The notes below the pieces were generated by a model. The model did no database searches, had not been told where the DNA came from, and saw only the letters and a list, made by a program, of their open reading frames with translations. Positions 38,013-47,133 of a stretch of 64,000 nt of DNA are shown here, piece by piece. Source of the stretch: Rhodothermales bacterium (lineage in GTDB: Bacteria; Bacteroidota; Rhodothermia; Rhodothermales; JANQRZ01); NCBI GenBank assembly GCA_028284265.1, contig JANQRZ010000014.1, positions 62,001 through 126,000 of the forward strand, given 5' to 3'. How positions within the stretch are numbered: the stretch's first letter is position 1; each line of letters opens with the position of its first letter. Both the position numbers and the translations under genes were made by a program.

Positions 38013-39161
38013 TCAACTTGCTTGGGCAATCCGAGTCGTGCTCACATCGGCGACGACTTCGAGCGCTCGGTCTACTTCCTCCGGCGTGTTGTAATAGGTC
38101 GGCGAGAAGCGGAGCTTGCGGTCGCGCACGGCGATGGCGACACCGCGTTCTTGGGCGAGGTCGAACACCGCTTCCGGGTTGGGATGCTCGACCGCGACAA
38201 CGCCCGAGGCATGCTTTGCGTCTTCCGAGCCGTAGCGCCGCAGCCCGAGCCGATCCAGCCCGTCGGCCATCTGCTCACGTCGTTCGAGCACTTGCGCCTC
38301 GCACCAGTCGCGCCCGGCGCCGAGGTGTAACCCGACCGCCGCATCGAGCGCGACGATGCCCGCATGGTTCAGCGTGCCGATGCGGAATCGCTTGGCGTCC
38401 TCGTGGAAATCAGTCGGGTAGGCGAGAAAATCGTCCCAATCGATGGGTCCATTGAGCCAGCCGCGCACGGGGCGAAGCTGGGCTTGCAGCGCTTCGGTGA
38501 TGTAGAAAAACGCCGTGCCCTGCATCCCCATCACCCACTTGTGCCCGCCGCACGCGAGGAAGTCGATGGGGAGGTTTGCTACGTCCATCCTCAGTGCTCC
38601 GACACCTTGGATCGCATCGACCGAGAAGAGGACGCCCCGGTCGCGGCAGAGCGATCCGATGGCGTCGAGGTCGGCGCGGAAACCGGAGAGAAACTGGACC
38701 CAGCTAACGGAGACCAGCCGCGTCCTCGGCGTGATCGTCCGCTCGACGTCTTTGACGGTAAACGTCCCCCGGTCGTGCGGGATAAAGTCGAGTTCGACGC
38801 CGCGCTCGCGCAGCCCGAGCCACGGGTAGACGTTGGCCGGAAACTCGCAGGCCGGGACCGCGATCCGGTCGCCCGCCTGCCAGTCCAGCCCCTGCGCGAG
38901 GACGTTCAGCGCCGACGACGTGTTCGGCGCAAACTCGACCCGCTCGGTCTCGGCTCCAAGCAACAGGGCGACACGCGCGCGGGCGCGCTGGACGATAGGC
39001 TCGACGTCGAAGTAGTTGTTCGGCTTCGTCCGGTGGCGCTGGTCGAGAAACGCCCCGACGGCCTCCATCACGGGACGACTGAGCGCGCCCGTCGAAGCGT
39101 GGTCGAGGTAGGCCCACTCGTCGGTGTGTGGAAAGTGGCGGCGAAGATCGTCGAGCGTCAT
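38013..39161 (-). CDS. Aminotransferase class V (cysteine-desulfurase-like fold)
   Basis: The 382-residue protein is a fold-type I PLP enzyme of class V. The PLP lysine is in FLACGGHKWVMGMQGTAFFY; upstream are AYLDHASTGALSRPV and SVDAIQGVGALRMDV with the conserved Asp. It lacks the Cys-containing loop of genuine cysteine desulfurases in the usual region, so substrate is open: selenocysteine lyase-like, kynureninase-like or isopenicillin epimerase-like members exist. The start overlaps the EEP phosphatase gene by 4 bp (ATGA), indicating an operon with dprA. Confidence 0.88.
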   Translation of the reverse strand: MTLDDLRRHFPHTDEWAYLDHASTGALSRPVMEAVGAFLDQRHRTKPNNYFDVEPIVQRARARVALLLGAETERVEFAPNTSSALNVLAQGLDWQAGDRIAVPACEFPANVYPWLGLRERGVELDFIPHDRGTFTVKDVERTITPRTRLVSVSWVQFLSGFRADLDAIGSLCRDRGVLFSVDAIQGVGALRMDVANLPIDFLACGGHKWVMGMQGTAFFYITEALQAQLRPVRGWLNGPIDWDDFLAYPTDFHEDAKRFRIGTLNHAGIVALDAAVGLHLGAGRDWCEAQVLERREQMADGLDRLGLRRYGSEDAKHASGVVAVEHPNPEAVFDLAQERGVAIAVRDRKLRFSPTYYNTPEEVDRALEVVADVSTTRIAQAS

Positions 39162-40264
39162 CGGTCTTGGTGTTGTTTTTCGCGCTTCTCTTCGGGCGTC
39201 TCCTCAGCTTGTGCCTCGGCAGCGTCTTCGAGGATGTCCTCGGCAGCCTCCCGGTCTTCGGCGTCGGCTTCGGGGGCAACCTGTTCATCGCTCCGCTTCG
39301 GCTCGTAGGCGAGGTCAATCATGATCGGGAAGTGATCGCTGCCGACGTGCCCAAGGCGGTCGAGATAGATGACCTGAAGATCGCTCGAGTGGAAGACATG
39401 GTCGAGGGGCCAGCGCATCACGGGATAGTCCGCATGGAACGTCGAATACAGCCCGCGTCCGATGCGTGGGTCGAGCAGGCCAGAGATACGTTGGAAGAGG
39501 CGCGTCGTGTAACTCCACGCCACGTCGTTGAGGTCGCCCGCGACGATAACCGGCCCAGTGGCATCCTCCAGTTCTCGGGCGACGAGGACAAGTTCGGCAT
39601 CGCGTGCCTCGGAGTCCTGCTGGATATCGGGTCGCGGCGGACGCGGGTGAATGAACGCAAACCGGACCCGGTCGCCGCTCGGCAGTTCGACCTGGCCCCA
39701 CACCGAGGGCACGTCCTCTTCGACGAGGTACCGCGTCTCGACCTCGTGCAGCGGCCAGCGTGAGTAGACCAGCATCCCGTAGGTGTTGTCGAGTGGCTCC
39801 GACACGGTATGCGGCAGATCCGCCTCGAGCACCTGCGCCTGCTCGGCCCACCACGCATCGGTTTCGACAGCCACCACGAGGTCTGGCTCAGCGTCGCGGA
39901 TCACGCGGAGCCACTGATCGGCCTTGCGGTTGTCCATCAGCACGTTCGAGACAACGAGGCGGAAGGTCCGGTCGCCCGCTGTCACCTCCGCATCGGACGA
40001 CTGCACGGGATAGAGCGCGGTGTACGGCCAGATGCGCCAGAGCTGAACGGCAAGGCAGAGCGTAAGCGCCCCGACCATCACGTAGTCGAGCCAGTGGCCC
40101 CGCTCGACGGACAGCACCAAGGTGATGAGCGTGATAACTCCGAGCACGGTGAGTTGAGCACGGGGAAAGTCGAACATCCGAATCCACCAGTGCGGCTCGC
40201 GAATGAACGGCAGCACGGTGGCACCGATGACAAACGTTGCCACAATGAGGAGGGCGACTTTCAT
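39158..40264 (-). CDS. Endonuclease/exonuclease/phosphatase family membrane protein
   Basis: The 368-residue protein has N-terminal membrane segments (about residues 1-20 and 36-75), then an EEP catalytic domain from about 100: RLVVSNVLMDNRKADQWL, DLVVAVETDAWWAEQ, GPVIVAGDLNDVAWS and the final DRLGHVGSDHFPIMIDL. The Asn, Glu, Asp-x-Asn and Ser-Asp-His residues of the family are all present, so metal-dependent phosphodiesterase activity on nucleic acid or lipid is expected, outside the cytoplasm. The C-terminus is a charged coiled tail rich in Glu. Overlaps dprA and the aminotransferase by 4 bp each. Confidence 0.87.
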   Translation of the reverse strand: MKVALLIVATFVIGATVLPFIREPHWWIRMFDFPRAQLTVLGVITLITLVLSVERGHWLDYVMVGALTLCLAVQLWRIWPYTALYPVQSSDAEVTAGDRTFRLVVSNVLMDNRKADQWLRVIRDAEPDLVVAVETDAWWAEQAQVLEADLPHTVSEPLDNTYGMLVYSRWPLHEVETRYLVEEDVPSVWGQVELPSGDRVRFAFIHPRPPRPDIQQDSEARDAELVLVARELEDATGPVIVAGDLNDVAWSYTTRLFQRISGLLDPRIGRGLYSTFHADYPVMRWPLDHVFHSSDLQVIYLDRLGHVGSDHFPIMIDLAYEPKRSDEQVAPEADAEDREAAEDILEDAAEAQAEETPEEKREKQHQDR

Positions 40265-41394
40265 GAACGGAAAAACTGCTTGCCCGCAAGCTGCCGGACC
40301 AACCCTTTGAACTCAAGCGACAGCAAGTAGACCAACGCCGACGAGCTATCGAGACCGGCGCGCTCGCAGAGGGTATCAAGGTGAACCGGCTCGGTGGTGA
40401 GCGCTTCGTAGAGCTTCTTCTCGGCTCCGTTCAGCACAGGCGGCGCAGGGCGTGCTTCGGCTTGGGCTTCAGGCTTGGTTTCTATCTGGCCTTCGAGTTC
40501 TTCGAGCAATTCGTCCACGCTCGTCACGAGGGTCGCGTAGCCCTTGCGGATGAGTTGGTTCGTGCCCTCGCCCGTCGGGGAGAACAACGCGGCGGGCGCG
40601 GCCCACACCTCGCGGTTCTGCTCCAGCGCCATCCACGCCGTGATGAGCGCTCCACCCGTCGCCCGCGCCTCGGCGACGAACGTCCCGAGCGATAGGCCCG
40701 CGATGATCCGGTTCCGCCGTGGGAAGTTCGGCGCATCAGGTGCAGCTCCGAGGCCGAACTCGGAGAGCACTCCGCCCTGCCCCACGATGATCTGCTCGAC
40801 GAGCGACCTGTGCTTCGCCGGGTAGATGCGGTCCACGCCGGAGCCGAGGATAGCGAGCGTCCGGCCCCCGGCTTCGAGTGCCCCTCGGTGCGCCGCCGCG
40901 TCGATGCCATAGGCGAGACCGCTGACAATCGTGAACCCGCGCCGCGCCAATTCAAAGGCGAAGTCGTGGGCAACGCGCTTGCCGTAGTCCGTCGCTTTTC
41001 GCGTCCCGACGATGGCGATGGCTCGCTCATCTTGCGGCAGCAGATCGCCACGCAGCCAGAGGACGGCAGGCGGATCGTAGATCTGCCGGAGGAGCGAGGG
41101 GTAGCGCTCGTCCCATAGCGGCACAAGTTGGGCCCCGATCTGCTCGGCGCGGACGAACTGGTCGTCTACTTCCGCCTCGCCCTCGAAGTCAGCAATCGCC
41201 TGCGCCGTCTTCCGCCCGACCCGTTCCACGCGAGCCAGCGCCTGCGGGGGAGCCGACAGCACCTCCGTCGCCGAGCCGAAGTGCGCCAGCAGCGACCGAA
41301 TCCGACCCGGCCCCACCCCCGGCACGAGCGAGAGTGCCACGAGCGCCCGCAGTTCGTCAACGTCAGTCGGTGCAGTGCGGGCAAAGAGATCCAC
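40261..41394 (-). CDS. dprA: DNA-processing protein DprA
   Basis: Loads RecA onto incoming single-stranded DNA during natural transformation. The 377-residue product has an N-terminal HhH/SAM-like part (SLVPGVGPGRIRSLLAHFGS), a Rossmann core with IAIVGTRKATDYGKRVAHDF and TIVSGLAYGIDAAAHRGAL, GSGVDRIYPAKHRSLVEQII and FPRRNRIIAGLSLGTFVAEA, and a C-terminal winged-helix (LDTLCERAGLDSSSALVYLL). It follows obgE after 50 bp and overlaps the EEP gene by 4 bp. Natural competence is suggested but not shown by this gene alone. Confidence 0.95.
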   Translation of the reverse strand: MDLFARTAPTDVDELRALVALSLVPGVGPGRIRSLLAHFGSATEVLSAPPQALARVERVGRKTAQAIADFEGEAEVDDQFVRAEQIGAQLVPLWDERYPSLLRQIYDPPAVLWLRGDLLPQDERAIAIVGTRKATDYGKRVAHDFAFELARRGFTIVSGLAYGIDAAAHRGALEAGGRTLAILGSGVDRIYPAKHRSLVEQIIVGQGGVLSEFGLGAAPDAPNFPRRNRIIAGLSLGTFVAEARATGGALITAWMALEQNREVWAAPAALFSPTGEGTNQLIRKGYATLVTSVDELLEELEGQIETKPEAQAEARPAPPVLNGAEKKLYEALTTEPVHLDTLCERAGLDSSSALVYLLSLEFKGLVRQLAGKQFFRS

Positions 41395-41444
41395 GTTTCA
41401 GGAGCGGAAGAACGGAGGAATGAAAGAGCGGAAGATAGGGTGCT

Positions 41445-42455
41445 CTACTCCATCGCGTGCTCTGCTTCCACGCGCTGCCACAACGCCTCTTTCAGCCGCT
41501 CCAGACCACGCTGCGCCACGGCGGAGACGGGCAACACCTCGATGCCGTCGGGAAAGCCACTCCGGGCGTCGGCGACGAAGGCGTCGAGCATATCCGCCGG
41601 GAGGAGGTCGGTCTTGGAGAGGGCGACGAGGCGGGGCTTATCGAGGAGATCAGGGCTGAACGCTTCGAGTTCGGCGAGGAGGGTTTGGTACTGCGCGCCC
41701 GGATCGTCCCCATCGGCGGGCACGACGAACAGGAGGACGGCATTGCGCTCGATGTGCTTGAGGAAGCGGATGCCGAGGCCCTTGCCGTCGCTCGCACCTT
41801 CGATAATGCCGGGGATATCGGCGATGACGAACGAGCGGTGGTCGCCGAGGTAGACCATCCCGAGGCTCGGCTCCAGCGTCGTGAACGGGTAGTCGGCCAC
41901 CTTCGGCTTCGCCGCCGAGAGTGTGGAGACGAGGGTGCTCTTGCCCGCGTTTGGAAACCCGACGAGGCCGACATCGGCGAGGAGCTTGAGTTCGAGCGTG
42001 ACCTCGCGCTCTTCGTTCGGCTCGCCGGGCTGGGCGTAGGTCGGAGCTTGGTTGGTGGCACTCTTGAAATTGACGTTGCCCAGCCCACCACGCCCGCCCT
42101 GTGCGAGCACGACCCGGTCGCCATCTTCCATCAACTCGCCGAGTAACTCGTCCGTCTCCGAGTCGCGTGCGACAGTTCCGGTGGGCACTCGGAGGACGAT
42201 ATCATCCGCACTCTTGCCGGTCTTCTGCGCTTTCTGCCCCGGCTGCCCGTGGTCGGCGAAGTGGTGGCGGTTGTAGCGCAGATCGAGGAGCGTGTAGAGG
42301 TTCTTGTCGGCTTCGAGAATGACCGAGCCGCCGGCTCCCCCATCGCCACCGTCAGGTCCGCCCTTCGGCTCGTACTTGGCGCGGCGGAATGTGGCCGCCC
42401 CGGCCCCGCCTTTACCGCTTCGGACGGAGATGGTGACATAGTCGACAAACTTCAT
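41445..42455 (-). CDS. obgE: GTPase ObgE/CgtA
   Basis: A ribosome-associated GTPase needed for 50S assembly and stress control. The 336-residue protein has the glycine-rich Obg fold (residues 1 to about 158, GGDGGAGGSVILEADKNL, GRGGLGNVNFKSAT) followed by the G domain: G1 GFPNAGKSTLVS, G2 near the TTLEPSLG phrase, G3 ADIPGIIEGASDGKGLG and G4 LSKTDLL. It lacks the longer C-terminal OCT domain. Likely first gene of the obgE-dprA-EEP-aminotransferase operon, divergent from rnhA across 38 bp. Confidence 0.96.
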   Translation of the reverse strand: MKFVDYVTISVRSGKGGAGAATFRRAKYEPKGGPDGGDGGAGGSVILEADKNLYTLLDLRYNRHHFADHGQPGQKAQKTGKSADDIVLRVPTGTVARDSETDELLGELMEDGDRVVLAQGGRGGLGNVNFKSATNQAPTYAQPGEPNEEREVTLELKLLADVGLVGFPNAGKSTLVSTLSAAKPKVADYPFTTLEPSLGMVYLGDHRSFVIADIPGIIEGASDGKGLGIRFLKHIERNAVLLFVVPADGDDPGAQYQTLLAELEAFSPDLLDKPRLVALSKTDLLPADMLDAFVADARSGFPDGIEVLPVSAVAQRGLERLKEALWQRVEAEHAME

Positions 42456-42493
42456 GGGAGCACAGGTAAACTGGAGAGGCTTTCACAGGAACG

Positions 42494-43009
42494 ATGGGCC
42501 GGGTGCAGTACGTTGCTTTTCCCGATAAGTCCCGCCCGCTTTCCCAACCCTCTGTGAAACACGTCACCCTCTACACCGACGGCGCGTGCTCCGGCAACCC
42601 CGGCCCCGGCGGCTGGGGCGTCCTCCTCCAGTCCGGCCCGCACGAGAAAACTCTCAAAGGCGCGGAGCCGGAGACAACCAACAACCGGATGGAGCTGATG
42701 GCCGTGATCGAGGGACTACGGGCGCTGAAGAAGCCATGCCGAGTTGCCGTCCACACCGACAGCGCCTACATCGTCAACGCTTTCGCCGAGGGCTGGATCG
42801 ATGGCTGGCAACGGCGCGGCTGGAGGACGGCGGGCAAGAAGCCCGTCAAGAACCGCGACCTCTGGGAAGAGCTACTCCGCCTTAAAGCGATACACGAGGT
42901 CAAGTTCGTCAAGGTAAAAGGTCATGCAGACGACGAGCGCAACAACTACGTCGATGGCATCGCCGTCAGCGCCATCGACGACCTGCGGATCGAGCTAGGG
43001 CTGAAGTAG
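42494..43009 (+). CDS. rnhA: Ribonuclease HI
   Basis: Degrades RNA in RNA-DNA hybrids. Catalytic residues are all present: YTDGACSGNPGPGGWG (Asp), NNRMELMAVIEGL (Glu), VHTDSAYIVNAF (Asp) and KVKGHADDERNNYVD (His and Asp). The ATG at 42494 follows an AGGA sequence and gives 171 residues with a 20-residue extension; a GTG at 42554 would give 151 residues, closer to the E. coli size. I keep the ATG. The gene is followed by a dispersed palindromic repeat. Confidence 0.94.
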   Translation: MGRVQYVAFPDKSRPLSQPSVKHVTLYTDGACSGNPGPGGWGVLLQSGPHEKTLKGAEPETTNNRMELMAVIEGLRALKKPCRVAVHTDSAYIVNAFAEGWIDGWQRRGWRTAGKKPVKNRDLWEELLRLKAIHEVKFVKVKGHADDERNNYVDGIAVSAIDDLRIELGLK

Positions 43010-43032
43010 GGCACTCCTTTCCATCCATGCTT

Positions 43033-43137
43033 GTCATTGCGAGGAGGCCGCAGGCCGACGTGGCAATCTCCAGAGAAATGGAGGCGACTTGGGGAGATTG
43101 CCACGTCGCTCGGCTTCGCCTCGCTCCTCGCAATGAC
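43033..43137. repeat. Dispersed palindromic repeat, GTCATTGCGAG family
   Basis: Perfect outer arms GTCATTGCGAGGAG (43033-43046) and CTCCTCGCAATGAC (43124-43137), with inner GACGTGGCAATCTCC/GGAGATTGCCACGTC. It is the second copy of the element at 21058-21149 and lies between rnhA and the TRAP genes. Confidence 0.9.
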
Positions 43138-43157
43138 AGCAGGTGGCGCAAGTCCCG

Positions 43158-43742
43158 ATGCGAACGCTAGCTTCCGGGCGAACTCACTACACCCTTTTGC
43201 TCCGCTTCGCTCATACCATTGACCGGATCAACGCCGCCATCGGCAAGGTGGCGTGTGGCCTATTGCTCGGTATGATCGGGCTGGGCGCACTGACGGCATT
43301 GCTGCGCTACGTCGGGCGACCGCTCGGGCTGTCGCTGACCTCGAACGCCTTTCTCGAAGGGCAGTGGTACCTCTTCAGCGCCGTCTTCCTCCTCGCCGCG
43401 GCGTGGGCACTGCGCGAGAACGACCACGTCCGGGTCGATGTGCTCTACGGTCGGCTCGGTCCGCGTGGGCAGGCGTGGATCGACCTCCTTGGAACGATCC
43501 TCTTTCTGATTCCCTTTTGCGGGCTGATGCTGTGGGCGACGTGGCCGAGCGTCGCCGAGTCGTGGGCCGTGCGCGAGGTCTCGCCCGACCCCGGCGGACT
43601 CCCCCGCTACCCGATTAAGGCGCTCGTCCCCGTGGCCTTCGTCCTGCTCCTGCTGCAAGGCATCGCCGAGGCGATCAAGGCGACGGACCGGCTGCGAGGC
43701 GGGACCGCGCCGCCGGAGCATCACGCGACGGAGGGTGTCTGA
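43158..43742 (+). CDS. TRAP transporter small permease (DctQ type)
   Basis: The ATG at 43158 gives 194 residues with four membrane segments (about residues 27-50, 70-90, 109-133 and 152-172). Family phrases are LEGQWYLFSAVFLLAAAWAL near 65 and DHVRVDVLYGRLGPRGQAWI near 90, typical of DctQ subunits, which form the small membrane part of tripartite Na+-driven uptake systems. It is followed, after a hairpin, by the large permease. No periplasmic binding protein gene is adjacent. Confidence 0.9.
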   Translation: MRTLASGRTHYTLLLRFAHTIDRINAAIGKVACGLLLGMIGLGALTALLRYVGRPLGLSLTSNAFLEGQWYLFSAVFLLAAAWALRENDHVRVDVLYGRLGPRGQAWIDLLGTILFLIPFCGLMLWATWPSVAESWAVREVSPDPGGLPRYPIKALVPVAFVLLLLQGIAEAIKATDRLRGGTAPPEHHATEGV

Positions 43743-43768
43743 TGATGAGTATGAGTGTCTGTGTGTTT

Positions 43769-43829
43769 GGGGGTGTGAGGGTACCGTCGTACTTGCCCCA
43801 CTCTCACACTCCCACCCTCTCACACCCCC
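43769..43829 (+). other. Hairpin between the two TRAP permease genes
   Basis: GGGGGTGTGAGGGT (43769-43782) pairs with ACCCTCTCACACCCCC (43814-43829). No T-run follows, so it may be a repeat remnant or an mRNA processing site rather than a terminator. Confidence 0.6.
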
Positions 43830-43836
43830 CACCGCC

Positions 43837-45159
43837 GTGACCGCCGACCTCCTCGGGCCGCTGATGTTCGCGGCGGCGCTGCTCCTGATCTTCAGCGGCT
43901 ACCCCGTCGCCTTCGCCCTCGGCGGGACCGCGCTCGGCTTCGCGCTCCTCGGCGTCGAGTTCGGGTTCTTCGAAGGGCCGTACCTCCTCGCGATGGCCGA
44001 CCGGACGTTCGGGGTGATGTCGAACGCGATCCTGCTCGCCGTTCCGTTCTTCATCTTCATGGGGACGATGCTCGAAAAGAGCCGCCTCGCTGAAGACTTG
44101 CTGACGACTATCGGCGCGCTGTTCGGGCGGATGCGCGGCGGGCTGGCCTTCGCCGTCGTGTTCGTCGGCGCGCTCCTCGCGGCGGCGACGGGCGTGGTCG
44201 GCGCGAGCGTGGTAGCGATGGGGATGATCTCACTCCCGGTGATGCTCCGCTACGGCTACGACGCCTCGCTGTCGGCGGGCGTCATCACGGCCTCGGGCAC
44301 CCTCGGGCAGATCATCCCACCGAGCGTCGTGCTGATCGTCCTCGCCGACCAACTCGGCGTATCCGTGGGCGACCTGTTCGTGGGCGCGCTGGTGCCGGGA
44401 GTCATGCTGGCTGGACTGTATGCGCTTTACATCGTCGGCGTCGCGTTCTTCAAACCGGAGGCTGCCCCGGCCCTGCCCGCCGAAGCACGAAGCGAACACG
44501 GTGCGGCGCTCGTGGGGCGAGTCGTCAAGGTGCTGCTGCCGCCGCTCGTGCTGATCGTCGTCGTCCTCGGCAGTATCTTCGCCGGGATCGCCACACCGAC
44601 CGAGGCGGGCGCGCTCGGAGCCGTCGGCGCGACCGTCCTCGCGCTCATCAACCGGCGGCTCACCCGGTCGGCACTGTGGGAGACGGCCAAGACGACGACA
44701 CTCCTCACCACGATGGTCGTCTTCCTGCTCATCGGGAGTACCGCCTTCGCGCTCGTCTTCCGCGGCCTCTACGGCGACATCTGGATCGAGGACTTGCTCA
44801 CCAACCTGCCGGGCGGCGTGATCGGGCTGCTCATCGTGGCGAACCTCGTGATCTTCGTGCTGGGCTTCTTCATCGACTTCTTCGAGATCGCTTTCATCAT
44901 CATCCCGCTTCTCGCCCCCGCCGCCGCGCTCCTCGGCGTGGACCTCGTGTGGTTCGGGGTGATGGTGGGGATGAATCTCCAGACTTCGTTTCTGACGCCG
45001 CCGTTCGGGTTCGCGCTGTTCTACCTGCGCGGCGTCGCCCCGCCCGAGGTCAAGACGACCGACATCTACCGGGGCGTGCTCCCGTTCATCGGCATCCAAC
45101 TCGTCGGGCTGCTGCTCATCATCCTCTTCCCCGAGTTGGTCACAGGACTGCTGGATTGA
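43837..45159 (+). CDS. TRAP transporter large permease (DctM type)
   Basis: The GTG at 43837 (VTADLLGPLMFAAALLLIFS) gives 440 residues, the usual DctM length, with about twelve membrane segments. A longer frame from an upstream ATG would translate the hairpin. Family signatures are AVPFFIFMGTMLEKSRLAED, ASGTLGQIIPPSVVLIVLAD and GMNLQTSFLTPPFGFALFYL near the end. It forms the transport channel with the small subunit just upstream. Substrate is unknown; C4-dicarboxylates, N-acetylneuraminate and keto acids are known ones. The stop lies 2 bp from the parE stop on the other strand. Confidence 0.93.
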   Translation: MTADLLGPLMFAAALLLIFSGYPVAFALGGTALGFALLGVEFGFFEGPYLLAMADRTFGVMSNAILLAVPFFIFMGTMLEKSRLAEDLLTTIGALFGRMRGGLAFAVVFVGALLAAATGVVGASVVAMGMISLPVMLRYGYDASLSAGVITASGTLGQIIPPSVVLIVLADQLGVSVGDLFVGALVPGVMLAGLYALYIVGVAFFKPEAAPALPAEARSEHGAALVGRVVKVLLPPLVLIVVVLGSIFAGIATPTEAGALGAVGATVLALINRRLTRSALWETAKTTTLLTTMVVFLLIGSTAFALVFRGLYGDIWIEDLLTNLPGGVIGLLIVANLVIFVLGFFIDFFEIAFIIIPLLAPAAALLGVDLVWFGVMVGMNLQTSFLTPPFGFALFYLRGVAPPEVKTTDIYRGVLPFIGIQLVGLLLIILFPELVTGLLD

Positions 45160-45161
45160 GG

Positions 45162-47093
45162 TTATACGTCGAGCTCCTCGACCTCGGCGGCGTGGGACAT
45201 GATGAACTCGAAGCGCGGCGTCGAGTCGCGGCCCATGAGGTCGGAGATGGTGTTCTCGGTCTCCAGTTTCTCGCCATCAGGGATGGTGACTTGCAGGAGG
45301 CGGCGGGTAGCGGGATCGAGGGTCGTCTCGTTCAGTGTGGCAGGCATCATCTCGCCTAGCCCCTTGAAACGCTGAATCTCCGGCTTCGCCCGGCCCTTCG
45401 CCAGCTTCTTAAGAATCTTCTCTCGGTCGGCCTCGTCGAGCGCCCAGTAGGTCTCTTTCCCGGCATCGATCCGGTAGAGCGGTGGCTGCGCGATGTAGAC
45501 ATAACCCTCGTCGATCAGCGGGCGCATGTAGCGGTAGAGGAACGTCAGCAGCAGCGTAGCGATGTGGTGCCCATCGGAGTCGGCATCCATCAGGAGGATG
45601 ACCTTGTGGTAGCGCAGCTTGCCGGTGTCGAGGTCGTCGCCCAGCCCGCAGCCCAGGGCGTCGACGATGTTCGAGAGTTCCTTGTTGGCGCTGACCTTCG
45701 CGGTCGTCGCCTGCTCGGCGTTGAGGACTTTGCCCCTGAGTGGAAGGATGGCTTGCGTGTTCCGGTTGCGCCCCTGCTTGGCGGAACCACCCGCCGAGTC
45801 GCCCTCAACGATGAAGAGTTCGCTCTCGGTGGGGTCGGTGGACGAGCAGTCGGCGAGCTTGCCGGGGAGGTTGAGACGGTGGCTGACAGCGGACTTCCGG
45901 CGGGCTTGCTGCGCCGCCGACCGACTCGCCACGCGCGCCTTCGCGGCCTGCACAATCCGGGTGACGATGGCCTCGGCAACGGTCGGGTGGGCATTCAAGT
46001 ATTGCTCGAAGTCGATCCGCAAAACACCCGACACGACACTACGCGCCTCGGGGTTGTTCAGCCGCTCTTTCGTCTGCCCCTGAAACTGCGGCTCGACGAT
46101 GAACAGGTTGACGATCCCGTACAGCCCCTCGCGGATATCGTCGGCGGTGATGTCGAGCTTTTTCTGGCCGAGGTCGTGCGTGTCGATGTAGTTGCGGACG
46201 GACTTGGTGACGGCGTCCTTCATGCCCTGCTCGTGTGTCCCACCAAACCGCGTCGGGATGCCGTTGACGAACGAGTGAATCTGTTCTTTGGGCGCTTCGG
46301 TCCAGTGCAGCGCCACCTCGATCCGCCCGCCCTCTTCCAATTCTTGCCTAACGACAAACGCTTCCGGGTGGACGGGCCGTGCCGTGTCGTCAACGATCAG
46401 CTTTTCGAGGTACTCGGCGATGCCGCCCTCGTGCTCGTACTCGTGCCGCTGCCCGTTGACTTCGTCCTTGAAGACGATCTTCAGCCCAGCGTTGAGGTAG
46501 GTCTTGACCTCCAACGTCTCGGCGATCACCGCCGGGTCGAGCGTGACGGTCTCGAAGATGTCCGGGTCGGGCCGGAAGAAGATGCTGGTGCCGGTGCCGC
46601 GCACGCCCGTCTTGACCTTCTTCAGCTTCGAGGTCGGCGCGCCGCGCTCGTAGGTCTGCCGGTAGAGCGTCCCGTCGCGCTTGACCTCGGCGACGAGTTC
46701 CTCGGAGAGCGCGTTGACGACGGACGACCCGACACCGTGCAGCCCACCCGAGGTGATGTAACTCGCCCCGTCGAACTTGCCGCCCGCGTGGAGCGTGGTC
46801 AGGATGACCTCGATCGTCGGCACCTTCTTCGTCGGGTGCTTGTCGACCGGGATGCCGCGCCCGTTGTCGGTGACGGTCAGGCTCCGCCCGTCTTTGTGGA
46901 GGACGACCTCGATCTGCGAGGCGTACCCGTTGGTCGCCTCGTCCACGGCGTTGTCGACGATCTCCCAGACGAGGTGGTGGAGGCCCGCTTTGCCGGTCCC
47001 GCCGATGTACATACCGGGGCGGCGGCGGACCGGCTCCAGCCCTTCGAGGACCTGGATGTCTTTGCCTGTGTAGGTGGTTGCTACTTCTGCCAT
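45162..47093 (-). CDS. parE: Type IIA topoisomerase B subunit (topoisomerase IV ParE-like)
   Basis: The ATPase and Toprim subunit of a type IIA topoisomerase. The 643-residue protein has the GHKL ATP site ([43 protein letters not shown]), the Toprim [20 protein letters not shown] with PLRGKVLN, and [20 protein letters not shown] with the metal-binding Asp residues. It lacks the large GyrB insert. Partner subunit at 47924 lacks the GyrA box, so I call the pair ParE/ParC, but gyrase naming cannot be excluded without comparison to a second pair. A lipoprotein gene separates the two. Confidence 0.9.
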   Translation of the reverse strand: MAEVATTYTGKDIQVLEGLEPVRRRPGMYIGGTGKAGLHHLVWEIVDNAVDEATNGYASQIEVVLHKDGRSLTVTDNGRGIPVDKHPTKKVPTIEVILTTLHAGGKFDGASYITSGGLHGVGSSVVNALSEELVAEVKRDGTLYRQTYERGAPTSKLKKVKTGVRGTGTSIFFRPDPDIFETVTLDPAVIAETLEVKTYLNAGLKIVFKDEVNGQRHEYEHEGGIAEYLEKLIVDDTARPVHPEAFVVRQELEEGGRIEVALHWTEAPKEQIHSFVNGIPTRFGGTHEQGMKDAVTKSVRNYIDTHDLGQKKLDITADDIREGLYGIVNLFIVEPQFQGQTKERLNNPEARSVVSGVLRIDFEQYLNAHPTVAEAIVTRIVQAAKARVASRSAAQQARRKSAVSHRLNLPGKLADCSSTDPTESELFIVEGDSAGGSAKQGRNRNTQAILPLRGKVLNAEQATTAKVSANKELSNIVDALGCGLGDDLDTGKLRYHKVILLMDADSDGHHIATLLLTFLYRYMRPLIDEGYVYIAQPPLYRIDAGKETYWALDEADREKILKKLAKGRAKPEIQRFKGLGEMMPATLNETTLDPATRRLLQVTIPDGEKLETENTISDLMGRDSTPRFEFIMSHAAEVEELDV

Positions 47094-47133
47094 GTTGAAT
47101 CAGATGAAGTCGCGCGCTCCAAAGACCGCTGAG

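Noticed and set aside
45564-47132. 522-codon plus-strand frame
   Set aside because: Antisense of parE, whose ATPase and Toprim motifs are unambiguous.
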